A DNA stretch of 64,000 nt from Paenisporosarcina sp. FSL H8-0542 (GCF_038632915.1 NZ_CP152050.1:2387001-2451000); one strand, 5' to 3'. Shown: positions 52,982-62,504, numbered from the stretch's first letter. Numbers and translations are program-made. The notes: generated from the letters alone by a model not told the origin.

Positions 52982-54466
52982 TCAAGAACGAGAGGGAGAA
53001 TCCTGGAATTTCAATTTACCAGCAGCCAATGCTATATCTCCATCGCTATGCGGGAACTTAGTACGTCCAATGATTTGATAATCTTCATGTCCTTTACCTG
53101 CAAAAATGATAATATCACCTGGCTCAGCAATCTCGATTGCATGCTTTACAGCCGCTTCACGATTACCAATACACGCATAATTCTTATGCAACATTCCTTT
53201 TTCCAGGTCAGTAAGAATTGATTCGTATGGCTCGTCGCGTGGATCGTCCGTCGTTAAAATCACATAATCAGCGACCGAAGCCATCTGTGCCATTGCAGGA
53301 CGTTTTGATCGATCTCTATTTCCACCCGTTCCTACTAAGAAGATGAGACGATTTGTCTGATACGGTAGGACTGATGAAATCGCTTTTTCAATCGCGTCCG
53401 GTGTATGAGCATAATCAATAAAGATGGATATGGGCAACTCACTATCCAACTTTTCCATTCGTCCTTTAACTGGCGGAATTTTTTCAAGTTGTTCAATGAT
53501 TTGTGGAATTGTATATCCTTGTGTATACAAAGCCGTTGTTGCAGCCAATGCATTATATACATTGAACTCGCCAAGTAGATTCATACGTACAGGAAAAATC
53601 CCCTCAGGAGTCTTCATCTCAAATTTTGTACAATTTGATTGCAACAGAATATTACGCCCCTGGAAATGTGCATCCGAATGAATCGCATATGACCATACAG
53701 GATAACCCGTCATTTCTTTCAATCGGTTAGACCAGGGATCATCTCCATTAACAATGGCATGTTTTGTACGTTGCAAATCTTGACCCAATTGTGAGAACAA
53801 TAGACCTTTTGCTTGTCCATATTGTTCCATTGTTCCATGGAAATCCAGATGATCGTGAGTTAAATTTGTAAAGATGGCAATATCAAAATCTACACCAGTT
53901 AGACGCCCTAGTACCAATCCGTGAGAAGAGACTTCCATAATCATTGTCTGACAGCCTTCGCTTTTCGCACGTTGAATCATTAATTGTGTGCTTAATGCGT
54001 CACTTGTCGTATTCGCAGAATCATACAAAACTCCATTTAAATTAAAACCGATTGTACCAGTCAAAGCAGATTTCACAGCAAGTCCTTGAAGCATATTTTG
54101 AATGATGCCACTTACACTTGTTTTACCATTTGTACCGGTTACACCAATCATTGTTAAGTCTTTGGATGGGTATCCATAAAACTTGGAGGCCAGTAACGCG
54201 ACCGCTCGCGTTGTATCGTCAACGACTACACAGGCGACTCGGGAATAGTCCAATTCCAGATGTTTTTCTGAAACAATTATTTTTGCTCCACTTTCAATTG
54301 CTTGCAAGGCATATTCATGGCCATCTACGGTATATCCCTTAATACAGATAAAAATACTTTCTGGTTGAACACTACGTGAATCAACCGCTATATCAAACAC
54401 TTCGGCTGGAAGTGATCCGTGAATTTCTTTAACCGGCAAGCAGCTGATTAAGTCAATTGACTGCAT
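52982..54466 (-). CDS. murE: UDP-MurNAc-tripeptide synthetase MurE
   Basis: Adds the third amino acid (meso-DAP or L-Lys) to UDP-MurNAc-L-Ala-D-Glu in the cytoplasm; 494 residues. The ATP loop is TGTNGKTS (110-117), the carbamylated Lys is at about 220 (YGQAKGLLF), and the C-terminal domain carries the substrate motif DDPR (407-410) and GKGHE (457-461). DAP enzymes usually have DNPR; the Asn-to-Asp change makes the specificity open. It is outside the usual dcw cluster and linked to prfC, as in staphylococci, where MurE adds lysine. Confidence 0.92.
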   Translation of the reverse strand: MQSIDLISCLPVKEIHGSLPAEVFDIAVDSRSVQPESIFICIKGYTVDGHEYALQAIESGAKIIVSEKHLELDYSRVACVVVDDTTRAVALLASKFYGYPSKDLTMIGVTGTNGKTSVSGIIQNMLQGLAVKSALTGTIGFNLNGVLYDSANTTSDALSTQLMIQRAKSEGCQTMIMEVSSHGLVLGRLTGVDFDIAIFTNLTHDHLDFHGTMEQYGQAKGLLFSQLGQDLQRTKHAIVNGDDPWSNRLKEMTGYPVWSYAIHSDAHFQGRNILLQSNCTKFEMKTPEGIFPVRMNLLGEFNVYNALAATTALYTQGYTIPQIIEQLEKIPPVKGRMEKLDSELPISIFIDYAHTPDAIEKAISSVLPYQTNRLIFLVGTGGNRDRSKRPAMAQMASVADYVILTTDDPRDEPYESILTDLEKGMLHKNYACIGNREAAVKHAIEIAEPGDIIIFAGKGHEDYQIIGRTKFPHSDGDIALAAGKLKFQDSPSRS

Positions 54467-54477
54467 TTGCTTTCCTC

Positions 54478-55533
54478 CTATTCTGTCTCCATTGGAGAGA
54501 GCACATATGCTTCTAGCAGTGCTGAAGTGTGTTTCAATGAATCAATATGTGTCCGTTCGTATGCATGTGATGCTTCAATACCTGGTCCGAATAAGGCATG
54601 TTTGACGTCGAATCCAGCGCGAATTGCAGCCGAGGCGTCAGAACCATAATACGGGTAAATATCCAGCTTATATTCAATGCCTTGCTGTTTAGCCAATTCA
54701 ACCAAATGTCGTGTAAGTTCGTAATGGTAGGGACCTGAAGAATCCTTCGCACAAATGGAGACCGTGTATTCATCGGATGTTTGCCCATCACCAATTGCCC
54801 CCATGTCGACAGCGATATACTCCACTACTTCGTCAGGAATATTCGAATTACCACCATAGCCAATCTCTTCATTGTTCGAAATGTAGAAATGAGTGGTATA
54901 TGGTAGTTTCAAATCATTTTCTTTTATGGAAGCAATCAATTGTAATAATAAAGCTGTACTAGCCTTATCGTCCAAGTGACGTGATTTGATAAAGCCTGAT
55001 TCTACTTGCTCAAATCTAGGATCAAATGATACAAAGTCACCCACTTCTATTCCAAGTGCTTTTGTTTCCTCTGCATTCGTCACTTTCTCGTCAATACGTA
55101 CTTCGATATTTTCAACATTGCGTTCTGCAGAACCGGCATTCTTATAGACATGAACAGTCGTTTGATGCATCAAAATCGTTCCGCGGACTTTTTTACCAGA
55201 GGCTGTATGTATATGACAATATTCGCCTTCTACCGCATTCCAATTAAATCCACCAATCATCGATAGTTTAAGTCGTCCACTACCTTTGATTTCTTTTACC
55301 ATCGCACCGAGCGTATCTGTATGTGCTGTTAACAATCTATGTTTAGAATTATCTTTTCCCTCAATCGTGGCAATTAATGCCCCTTTGTTTGATTGTTGGT
55401 ATGATACGTGCATGTTATCTAAAAGCGAAGCCATAAAATTCATGATTTCTTTCGTATATCCCGAAGGACTTGGAATCTCTACAAGCTTTTTAAGTAATTG
55501 AACTGTTTCTTTCTCTTTAAACACACTTGACAT
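54478..55533 (-). CDS. M42-family metallopeptidase (glutamyl aminopeptidase-like)
   Basis: A 351-residue di-zinc/cobalt aminopeptidase of the TET type. Metal ligands are visible in TAHTDTLG, RHLDDKA, SNNEEIGYGG and VDMGAIGD, with a final His in SHAYERTHID. Such proteins form dodecamers and trim short peptides in the cytoplasm. It lies 11 bp upstream of murE on the same strand, so both are probably co-transcribed. Substrate preference is unknown. Confidence 0.88.
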   Translation of the reverse strand: MSSVFKEKETVQLLKKLVEIPSPSGYTKEIMNFMASLLDNMHVSYQQSNKGALIATIEGKDNSKHRLLTAHTDTLGAMVKEIKGSGRLKLSMIGGFNWNAVEGEYCHIHTASGKKVRGTILMHQTTVHVYKNAGSAERNVENIEVRIDEKVTNAEETKALGIEVGDFVSFDPRFEQVESGFIKSRHLDDKASTALLLQLIASIKENDLKLPYTTHFYISNNEEIGYGGNSNIPDEVVEYIAVDMGAIGDGQTSDEYTVSICAKDSSGPYHYELTRHLVELAKQQGIEYKLDIYPYYGSDASAAIRAGFDVKHALFGPGIEASHAYERTHIDSLKHTSALLEAYVLSPMETE

Positions 55534-55636
55534 GATTAACCCCCTGTATGATAAATATCATATCAAAATTCAACATGTTCGCACACCGCTAAATCATGTA
55601 TGATATAGGAATAACTACTTATTAACGAGGTGAAAA

Positions 55637-57235
55637 ATGGACAAATCCATGCTACTGACAAAACGCAATCGATTGTTCATAAATTTATTTGCAGTTGGAT
55701 TACTTTTACATACATTATCAAGTCTGTTTATCCATTACCAAAATCCAGTTTCCATCCCACTTTTCGCTATCCTATATTGTATCCTGTTATATATTCTTCG
55801 TAGAATGAACATAAATAATTATGTGATGCAAACCCTGATACTGGGCGGAATGAATGGATATATTTTATATCTAATTATTGATACACCTTATTACATACAT
55901 ATTTTGCTTTTTGTATATCCACTATTCATCGCTTCATTATACCATTCAATCATTTCAAGTTTAATTCTTTTACCAATTACTGCACTGGAAGTCATTTATC
56001 TTTTCCAAAAAAACTATATAAATTTTGAAAGTACCATTGAATTCGGTAATCTATATGTTGTCCTATTGTTTTTGATTTTAATAAGTTTGACGGCTGTTGT
56101 CCATTCACTCTTTATGCGCAACACATGGCATCGAATGGAAGAACAGCAATCTACACTGGAAAGAGCCCTAGATTCCAGGGAAGGCTATTTACATATGTTT
56201 TTTGAGAATGCCAAGGATGGCATTGCAGTATTTGATTTAGATGCCCGCATTATTGCACTGAATCCAGCTTTTGAGCTGCTCTATGGCTGGAGTCGAGAGG
56301 AATGTATCGGCAACCACATTCCACTTGTACCACCTGAGAATGTGGCAGCAGCAAACGAAAGAATCGAAAAAGTTTTAAAAGGAGAAAGTTTTTACTCTTT
56401 CGAAACAAAAGATATGAAAAAAAATGGCACTTTCTTTGATGCGCAATTGACGTTAAGTCCCATTTATAACAAAAGTGGGGATATAGTAGCAATGTCCGTT
56501 ATTACACGGGATATTTCTTATCGTAAAGAAGCAGAAAAACTGATTGTCCAGACTGAAAAGCTGAAACTGGCAGGAGAAATTGCTGCAGGAGTTGCGCATG
56601 AAATCCGTAATCCAATGACTGTGATTTCAGGTTTCATTCAAATGATGAATACAGATGATCAACACCCCTATCAAACTTATACAAAGTTAATAGCTTCAGA
56701 ACTTGAGCGAATCAACTTAATCATCAGTGAGTTTTTAATTCTCGCAAAACCTCATGTCACAAAGGCAAAAGAATTTCATATTGAAAGAATCATTCAAGAT
56801 GTCGTACTTCTATTTAGTCCAGAGCTTAATTTAAGAAGTATTTTACTGAAAGAATCTTGGAATGCCCAAAATGCAATAGTTATTGGTGAGCAGAATCAAA
56901 TTAAACAGGTAATAATCAATATTGTTAAAAATGCAATTGAAGCACTGACCAATGAAGGCTCCCTAGAAATCTCTACAGATTTGGAGACAGATGGATTTGT
57001 CAGTATTCATATTCGTGATAATGGTGCTGGGATGACTCCGGAAGTTGTGAATCAAATATTTGAACCCTTCTTCACGACGAAAACCACAGGTACTGGACTT
57101 GGAATGATGATTTCCGAAAAAATCATTCAGGAGCATGCCGGGAAAATTACTATTAATAGCCAACTCAATAAAGGCACTACCGTATCAATCTTACTCCCTT
57201 ATAATAAAGCAGAAAAATCAGCGACTTCCAATTAA
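55637..57235 (+). CDS. Membrane PAS sensor histidine kinase (sporulation-kinase type)
   Basis: 532 residues with six N-terminal helices (about 13-158) in a compact bundle and no large outer loop, a layout close to KinB/KinC. A PAS domain follows (about 180-295; AKDGIAVFDLDARIIALN), then HisKA with His321 (GVAHEIRNPMTVISGF) and an HATPase domain with NIVKNAIEAL, DNGAGM and GTGLGM boxes. It has no adjacent response regulator, which fits an orphan kinase feeding Spo0F/Spo0A. ACGAGGTG precedes ATG. It is divergent from the M42 gene. Confidence 0.87.
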   Translation: MDKSMLLTKRNRLFINLFAVGLLLHTLSSLFIHYQNPVSIPLFAILYCILLYILRRMNINNYVMQTLILGGMNGYILYLIIDTPYYIHILLFVYPLFIASLYHSIISSLILLPITALEVIYLFQKNYINFESTIEFGNLYVVLLFLILISLTAVVHSLFMRNTWHRMEEQQSTLERALDSREGYLHMFFENAKDGIAVFDLDARIIALNPAFELLYGWSREECIGNHIPLVPPENVAAANERIEKVLKGESFYSFETKDMKKNGTFFDAQLTLSPIYNKSGDIVAMSVITRDISYRKEAEKLIVQTEKLKLAGEIAAGVAHEIRNPMTVISGFIQMMNTDDQHPYQTYTKLIASELERINLIISEFLILAKPHVTKAKEFHIERIIQDVVLLFSPELNLRSILLKESWNAQNAIVIGEQNQIKQVIINIVKNAIEALTNEGSLEISTDLETDGFVSIHIRDNGAGMTPEVVNQIFEPFFTTKTTGTGLGMMISEKIIQEHAGKITINSQLNKGTTVSILLPYNKAEKSATSN

Positions 57236-57256
57236 AATGAAGGTCGCTGATTTTTT
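57213..57256 (+). terminator. Terminator overlapping the end of the kinase gene
   Basis: AAAAATCAGCGAC (57213-57225) pairs with GTCGCTGATTTTT (57243-57255); the stop codon lies in the loop. Confidence 0.88.
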
Positions 57257-57305
57257 AGTATTAGTATATTTTTTTCTTAGCTTTGTAAAACTGTACTGTT
57301 CAAGG

Positions 57306-57415
57306 AACGAAGGCTAAGAAGCCACCTCGTGTGGCAACGCCTTCGTGACAAACCTCCTGTTGGCCCGAGGAGGCTTGCTAGTTCGTCCGCGGAAAGGGAT
57401 CTGATTCCCTCTAAT
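57306..57415 (+). repeat. Dispersed structured intergenic repeat, copy C
   Basis: Shares CGAGGAGGCTTGCTAGTTCG, then TCCGCGGAAAGGGA and GATTCCCTCTAAT, with copies A and B in the same orientation. Its left part is a different nested hairpin (CGAAGGC/GCCTTCG outside GCCAC/GTGGC). It lies between convergent genes. Confidence 0.8.
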
Positions 57416-57439
57416 CTTAATAAAAGTTAACATAACCAT

Positions 57440-58828
57440 CTATTTAAGAAGAGTCTTCACAAGTTTCACTTTGTTTTTATATGGTGGAAATACAATATTC
57501 ACTGGAAATTTGGTACTCTTTTTCAATATTGATTTGGCATGAGTAAATGCTTCGAAACTATATTTCCCATGATAAGCGTTCAGACCGGATGACCCCACAC
57601 CGCCAAACGGCAAATGAGCACTCCCTACATGGGTCACTGTATCATTGATACACCCTCCACCGAAAGGCAGTTCATCCAAAAAGTACTGAATGGCATTTTC
57701 ATTTTCGGAAAATAAATAAGCAGACAATGGTTTTGGTAATCTTCTAATTTGTCTTATTGCACTTTCCAATCGATCATAAGTCATTATTGGTAAAATTGGT
57801 CCAAAAATCTCATCTTCCATAGAAGGGCTATTCCACGAAACCCCGTCTAGAATGGTTGGTTCAATATATAAATCACTTGCATCCATATTTCCACCGGAGA
57901 CAATGTGGGCACCTTCATGTCTGATTAACTGTTTTAATCGATCGAACTGTTTTTGATTAATAATACGGCCATAATCCGGACTCTTTTGTAGGTCTTTCCC
58001 GTAAAAGTCTTTTATTGTTTTCCTTAATAACTGAATAAATTGGTCTTTCACTTTGTAATGCACCAGTAAATAATCAGGAGCCACACAAGTTTGTCCGGCA
58101 TTGACGAATTTACCCCAGACGATACGCTTCGCAGCGACTTCTAAATTTGCGGTATGATCGATGATTGCAGGACTTTTTCCGCCAAGTTCTAACGTCACAG
58201 GAGTCAATCTTTCAGCTGCAGCTTTCATGACGATTTTCCCGACTTGAACACTTCCGGTGAAGAAAATTTTATCGAACGGTGCATGAATAAGAATGGATGT
58301 CTCATCCCGTTCGCCCTCAACCACACGAATATATTCTGGTGGAAATGTTGATTCAATGATTTTCTTGATAACGACAGCCGTATGAGCAGCCGATTCCGAA
58401 GGTTTGACGATAGCACAATTCCCGCCAATCATCGCACCTATCAGTGGTTCCATGACCAGTTGAAATGGGTAGTTGAATGGACCAATAATCAAGACAGAGC
58501 CATAAGGTTCACGAATAATGAAACTTTTTGCTGGTTGTAAATGAAGAGCCGTTTTAACTGCTTCCGGTTTCATCCATTCCTCTAGATGTTTCAACATATA
58601 TCCGATACTATCTAATACAAACCCTACTTCTGTGGCATATGCTTCAAATTCACTTTTATGTAAATCATCATAAAGTGCCCGTACGATTTCTTGTTCATGA
58701 AGTTGTATAGCCTGCTTCAGTTTAGTTAATTGCTGCTTTCGAAATGCTGCTGATTTTGTAGCACCTGTATAGTAAAAATCATGTTGAGATTGAATCATAT
58801 GGTCAACGTCCTGCACTGTGAAATTCAT
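57440..58828 (-). CDS. Aldehyde dehydrogenase (YwdH/class 3 type)
   Basis: 462 residues. It oxidises aldehydes to acids with NAD(P). The catalytic Cys is in NAGQTCVAPDY, the general-base Glu in LELGGKSPA, and the cofactor loop is FTGSVQVGK. The C-terminal hydrophobic tail (TKFPVNIVFPPY) recalls fatty-aldehyde dehydrogenases of the class 3 group. ATG 58828 is chosen, with GGGAG upstream; 58852 is an alternative. Confidence 0.9.
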   Translation of the reverse strand: MNFTVQDVDHMIQSQHDFYYTGATKSAAFRKQQLTKLKQAIQLHEQEIVRALYDDLHKSEFEAYATEVGFVLDSIGYMLKHLEEWMKPEAVKTALHLQPAKSFIIREPYGSVLIIGPFNYPFQLVMEPLIGAMIGGNCAIVKPSESAAHTAVVIKKIIESTFPPEYIRVVEGERDETSILIHAPFDKIFFTGSVQVGKIVMKAAAERLTPVTLELGGKSPAIIDHTANLEVAAKRIVWGKFVNAGQTCVAPDYLLVHYKVKDQFIQLLRKTIKDFYGKDLQKSPDYGRIINQKQFDRLKQLIRHEGAHIVSGGNMDASDLYIEPTILDGVSWNSPSMEDEIFGPILPIMTYDRLESAIRQIRRLPKPLSAYLFSENENAIQYFLDELPFGGGCINDTVTHVGSAHLPFGGVGSSGLNAYHGKYSFEAFTHAKSILKKSTKFPVNIVFPPYKNKVKLVKTLLK

Positions 58829-58882
58829 GCTATCACTCCCGTCATCTATCACTTTATTGTAACGTGTAGTGTGATTACACGC

Positions 58883-58911
58883 AAAAAAGACACCTTCAAA
58901 AAAGGTGTCTT
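58883..58911 (-). terminator. Terminator of the Gfo/Idh/MocA gene
   Basis: AAGACACCTT/AAGGTGTCTT stem with T residues on the minus strand, 34 bases past the stop. Confidence 0.88.
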
Positions 58912-58944
58912 CATATGTATTCCACTTGTCTAAAAGGAATTTAC

Positions 58945-59883
58945 TTAAGTCAATAATTCATCAATCCAACGCTGCACGATTAACCCTTCTTCAAAGGACA
59001 CAAGCGAAGCTTCTTTTCCACTTCTCGCATCATGACAAGCATCCCACAAAGATTTGGTTGTTTTATTGATTTCTACTTTCTTCTCCGGCTCATCCTTTTC
59101 GCATACCCATAGTTCTGACCAATTTCTAATTGTCATCACTTTCTTTGTTCCAAACACCTTGAATTCCAAAAGTTCTTCCTGTCCTACTCCACTTAAACCA
59201 TTGATTAGAATCGGAATTCCACTGTGAGTTTGACCGAGTGCAAATGTCCCTGTTTCAGATAAACTTTGATCTTCTGGATATTTTGTTTGATGCGCAGAAA
59301 ATGAAAATTCCCCAAAAAGTCGATACATGATTTGCAGATAATGTGGAAATACTTCTCTTATAAACCCACCTTGAGCACGAGAACCAATCCATGGATTCTG
59401 TTGCCATTTTCTTGGCCAATGCGGGAAATATGTTTGAAGTTCAACGCGAAGTATTCCTCCAAGTGAATTGTCTGCAACTTCATTCATTAACGTTTGAATT
59501 GCTGGACTATACATAAGAGGAAAATGGATCGCCGTTAAGACATTTGCTTGTTTAGCACTTTCAACCATTAATTTCCCGCTTTCCACATCGTGAGCGAGTG
59601 GCTTTTCAGATAACACCAAACAGCCTTTTTCAGCTGCTTGTAAAGCAAGAGCGGCATGACTATTAGGAGGTGTACCTATATACACCCAGTGTGGTTTCGT
59701 CTCAAATAATTCTTCAATGGAATTTGCTATTGGCAACTCGTATTTACTTTTCATTTCTTGTAATCGTTGTGCATTCTCATCAAACGCACTGACAATTTTG
59801 CAATTAGGGTTAGCTAAAAGTTGATTGATAATACGTTCTCCTACAATTCCAGTACCAATAACCGCAAATGTTGTTTGATTCAT
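58945..59883 (-). CDS. Gfo/Idh/MocA-family oxidoreductase
   Basis: A 312-residue NAD(P)-dependent oxidoreductase with N-terminal Rossmann motif VIGTGIVGERI and the EKP signature LSEKPLAHDVESG. A C-terminal alpha/beta substrate domain follows. Family members act on sugars, inositols and related compounds. No sugar transporter or kinase is adjacent, so the substrate is open. ATG 59883 has AAGGAG upstream. Confidence 0.88.
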   Translation of the reverse strand: MNQTTFAVIGTGIVGERIINQLLANPNCKIVSAFDENAQRLQEMKSKYELPIANSIEELFETKPHWVYIGTPPNSHAALALQAAEKGCLVLSEKPLAHDVESGKLMVESAKQANVLTAIHFPLMYSPAIQTLMNEVADNSLGGILRVELQTYFPHWPRKWQQNPWIGSRAQGGFIREVFPHYLQIMYRLFGEFSFSAHQTKYPEDQSLSETGTFALGQTHSGIPILINGLSGVGQEELLEFKVFGTKKVMTIRNWSELWVCEKDEPEKKVEINKTTKSLWDACHDARSGKEASLVSFEEGLIVQRWIDELLT

Positions 59884-59950
59884 ATCGCTCACTCCTTCGT
59901 ATAGTTTTTGCATCAATTTAAGGTCTTAAGAAGTATTTATCAAAAAAGTT

Positions 59951-59977
59951 GTTTATATGTGTAACTTTTTAGGGTAA
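59951..59977 (+). promoter_or_regulatory. Candidate SigB-type promoter of the 47-residue gene
   Basis: GTTTAT (59951-59956) and GGGTAA (59972-59977) are separated by 15 bp, close to the GTTTAA-N12-14-GGGTAT pattern of general-stress promoters. The transcript would start about 35 bases before the start codon. Confidence 0.45.
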
Positions 59978-60019
59978 AGAACTAACAAATAATTTAAGAC
60001 AATCAAAGGAGGAAATAAC

Positions 60020-60163
60020 ATGTTAAAAACAGAAACTTGGTGGGAACCTATCTTTTCAGGAAACTTAAGCCTAGGTATCAATAAGGAACGTTTAGCTGAA
60101 TTAGAAGAAGAATCCTTCATCTACTTCAATGAAATTGAACAAATTGAAACGACGGAACAATAA
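60020..60163 (+). CDS. 47-residue acidic protein of unknown function
   Basis: A short gene with an excellent ribosome site (AAAGGAGG, 8 bases upstream) and its own promoter and terminator signals. The sequence begins MLKTETWWEPIFSGNLS and is rich in Glu afterwards (LAELEEESF; EIEQIETTEQ). It has no signal peptide or membrane segment. I do not recognise it. It stands between divergent and convergent neighbours as a single transcription unit. Confidence 0.72.
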   Translation: MLKTETWWEPIFSGNLSLGINKERLAELEEESFIYFNEIEQIETTEQ

Positions 60164-60196
60164 ATTTGAATATAGAATTTCGATTCCAACCTACAT

Positions 60197-60243
60197 AAGA
60201 CCGCTTCCCCCTCAAGAAGATGACGGAGAAGCTGTCTTTTTTT
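60197..60243 (+). terminator. Terminator of the 47-residue gene
   Basis: AAGACCGCTTC (60197-60207) pairs with GAAGCTGTCTT (60228-60238, one mismatch), followed by T residues. It overlaps the last codons of the convergent MFS gene. Confidence 0.65.
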
Positions 60244-61492
60244 GTTCGAATAAATAGAACATGCCGTAATATACAAAAGCGCTTACTACAGCTAGTATCG
60301 CAATGATGGTAAATGTCCAAAAGAAGCCGAACCAAACTGTTAGTGGAATGGATAATGGGGCAATCATTCGGCCAATTGTGTAACGTAGACTAGCAGCCGC
60401 AAAATACTGGCCCCGCATATGTTCTGGTGCCAATTTTGAAATAAAGCTTTGCTGCAAGCCTACAATCATTAACTCACCAAATGTAAAGATTGCCATCGCC
60501 AAAAGAAAAATCCAAAATAAATCAAACAGAGAAAAAACAATCATGGCCAATGCATACAAGATGGATGAGATGAAGAAAATGTTTTTCTCTTTAAACGACG
60601 CAACAAACCGTGTAACAGCAACTGTCAACAAAGCTACAAGTAATCCATTCTCTGAAATAAGTACACTAAAGGCAAGTTCACCTGTAAGCTCTACATCTGT
60701 TCCAAACCAAGTTCCCAAAGATTGATGTCCGATTACTTCCTTAATATATACCGGTAGCAATAAATCCAATTGCATAAACGTTTGTGCACTTAGTATTCCT
60801 GCAATAATGAAAAGCAGAAACAATTTGTCGTTCAGAATCACACCGTAATCTTTCACTTGTTTTTGAATGGCATGCATAAATCCACGAGGTGCCCCTTGTG
60901 CCTCATCATCTGAACGAACTGGTTTCGTCTCTTCAGTAAATTTAATGAGGATCCATGCCAGTAATAAACATACGAGACCTGCGGTTACCATCAACCCGAA
61001 TCTATAGCTGAAAAAGAAAATCCCTCCAAGAATCGGTCCAATAACAACGGCAATATTTATGGAGGTATAAAAAACGGCAAAGACATCACTACGGTGCTCT
61101 TCTGGTACTACATCTGCTACCATAGCCTGACTTGCTGGCCAATAGAGAGAGCCAAACATACTTGCGATAGTGAATGCGATAAATCCTAAGCTAGGTGAAT
61201 CTAAAATAGGTGAATTTGCAAGTGCAAACAGGAAAAACGCGCCCCCTTGACCAAACGAAGATAAGACCATCATCGTTCGTCGACCAAACTGATCAGCACA
61301 ATAGCCTCCCGCTAAATTGGCTCCTACTGAAAACACTTGCGATAAGATAAGCAATAAACCGGCAGTAGTTTTACCAAACTCCTCTGCAAAATAAATGGCA
61401 AGGAAAGGGAAAAACATCCAAAACGTAATGTTCATAAACGCTTCTCCTATTAACCTTGCTCTCAAACTTCTATCCCAATCTCTAATTCTCAT
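60212..61492 (-). CDS. MFS transporter (YkuC/MdtH-like)
   Basis: 426 residues, 12 membrane helices. The N-terminus IRDWDRSLRARLIGEAFMNI and the loop 2-3 signature GYCADQFGRRTMMVL identify an MFS drug-transporter subgroup that includes MdtH-like proteins and probably B. subtilis YkuC. A cytoplasmic loop of about 40 residues separates the two halves (ETKPVRSDDEAQGAPRG). The substrate is unknown. Confidence 0.85.
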   Translation of the reverse strand: MRIRDWDRSLRARLIGEAFMNITFWMFFPFLAIYFAEEFGKTTAGLLLILSQVFSVGANLAGGYCADQFGRRTMMVLSSFGQGGAFFLFALANSPILDSPSLGFIAFTIASMFGSLYWPASQAMVADVVPEEHRSDVFAVFYTSINIAVVIGPILGGIFFFSYRFGLMVTAGLVCLLLAWILIKFTEETKPVRSDDEAQGAPRGFMHAIQKQVKDYGVILNDKLFLLFIIAGILSAQTFMQLDLLLPVYIKEVIGHQSLGTWFGTDVELTGELAFSVLISENGLLVALLTVAVTRFVASFKEKNIFFISSILYALAMIVFSLFDLFWIFLLAMAIFTFGELMIVGLQQSFISKLAPEHMRGQYFAAASLRYTIGRMIAPLSIPLTVWFGFFWTFTIIAILAVVSAFVYYGMFYLFEQKKTASPSSS

Positions 61493-61591
61493 GATGTCTA
61501 CTCCCCAAAATCATTATCTGATATTTCATAAAATTATTGTATCATTGGGACCCATTAATTAGACATACATAATTCGACTGAATGACAGAAT

Positions 61592-62437
61592 TTACTCAAT
61601 ACTTCTCCATAAATAAAGCGATGCGTAGCTTAAATAAGGAGACCATTCCGGAAAATGTGAAGAAATTTCCGCAGCTTTCGGTTTATCTGCTGTTCCCCAA
61701 ATTTTTTTCAGTGCATTTTGCAAACCGATATCTGCAAGTGGAAATAAATTGGGTCTGCCCAATCCGAAAAGCAAAAAACTTCCCGCTGTCCATGGACCGA
61801 TTCCACGATATTTCACTAGAGTCTCAATAATTGTTTCATCATCTTGATAAGAAAGTGATTCAAGATCCAGTTCTCCGTTTGCAATCGCTTTTGAAACACC
61901 GATTACATATTCTGCTTTTCTCGTACTGAATTGCAATTTCCGCAGATCTTCAACTTGAAGTTGCCCTACTGCAGCAGGATCAGGATACACCCATACTCCT
62001 TCCACTTGTTCACCGAATGTATGAACAAATCGCTCTGTTAATGTATGTGCAAAGGATAAATTCAGCTGCTGGTGAATAATGCTTTTCATTAAGGTCGCAT
62101 ACAACGAAAATTCCCGAATGATGGGTGTCCCCCGGTGTTCTTCAAATAGTAAAGCAAGGTTCGTTTTTGCAAAGTGTTCATGAATAGGTTCTAGGGAACG
62201 GTCGAAATGAAAAATTTCTTTGATTTTCTGGATTTCTTTATCGTCTTCAGGTCCTATTATTTTGAATGCAGGCTCAACGGTTGTCCCAAAGGCTTGAACC
62301 TTATATATTTTGCGCTCTTCAGTTGGCACCATTACATATCGCTTTTCTTTGTTTAAAGAAATTAATGGATCCATTGATAATCGATCGAGCACACGCTCGA
62401 AATTATAAGGGAAATCTAAATGAATAGTTTCTGTCAT
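61592..62437 (-). CDS. DNA-3-methyladenine glycosylase (AlkA-type)
   Basis: A 281-residue HhH-GPD base-excision enzyme removing alkylated purines. The helix-hairpin-helix reads YRGIGPWTAGSFLLFG and is followed by the catalytic Asp in PLADIGLQ. An N-terminal domain of about 90 residues has the AlkA-like beta fold. B. subtilis YfjP/AlkA are relatives. Another alkylation-repair gene, ogt, is elsewhere in the window. GGAAGGAAA precedes ATG. Confidence 0.87.
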   Translation of the reverse strand: MTETIHLDFPYNFERVLDRLSMDPLISLNKEKRYVMVPTEERKIYKVQAFGTTVEPAFKIIGPEDDKEIQKIKEIFHFDRSLEPIHEHFAKTNLALLFEEHRGTPIIREFSLYATLMKSIIHQQLNLSFAHTLTERFVHTFGEQVEGVWVYPDPAAVGQLQVEDLRKLQFSTRKAEYVIGVSKAIANGELDLESLSYQDDETIIETLVKYRGIGPWTAGSFLLFGLGRPNLFPLADIGLQNALKKIWGTADKPKAAEISSHFPEWSPYLSYASLYLWRSIE

Positions 62438-62504
62438 AGTCGTTTCCTTCCTGTTCGGTTATATTTAGTACATACATTTTGACAGTAAGAATCGAGGGAT
62501 ATAA

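Noticed and set aside
52848-53078. 76-codon plus-strand frame between prfC and murE
   Set aside because: No ribosome site, crosses the murE terminator and overlaps murE antisense.
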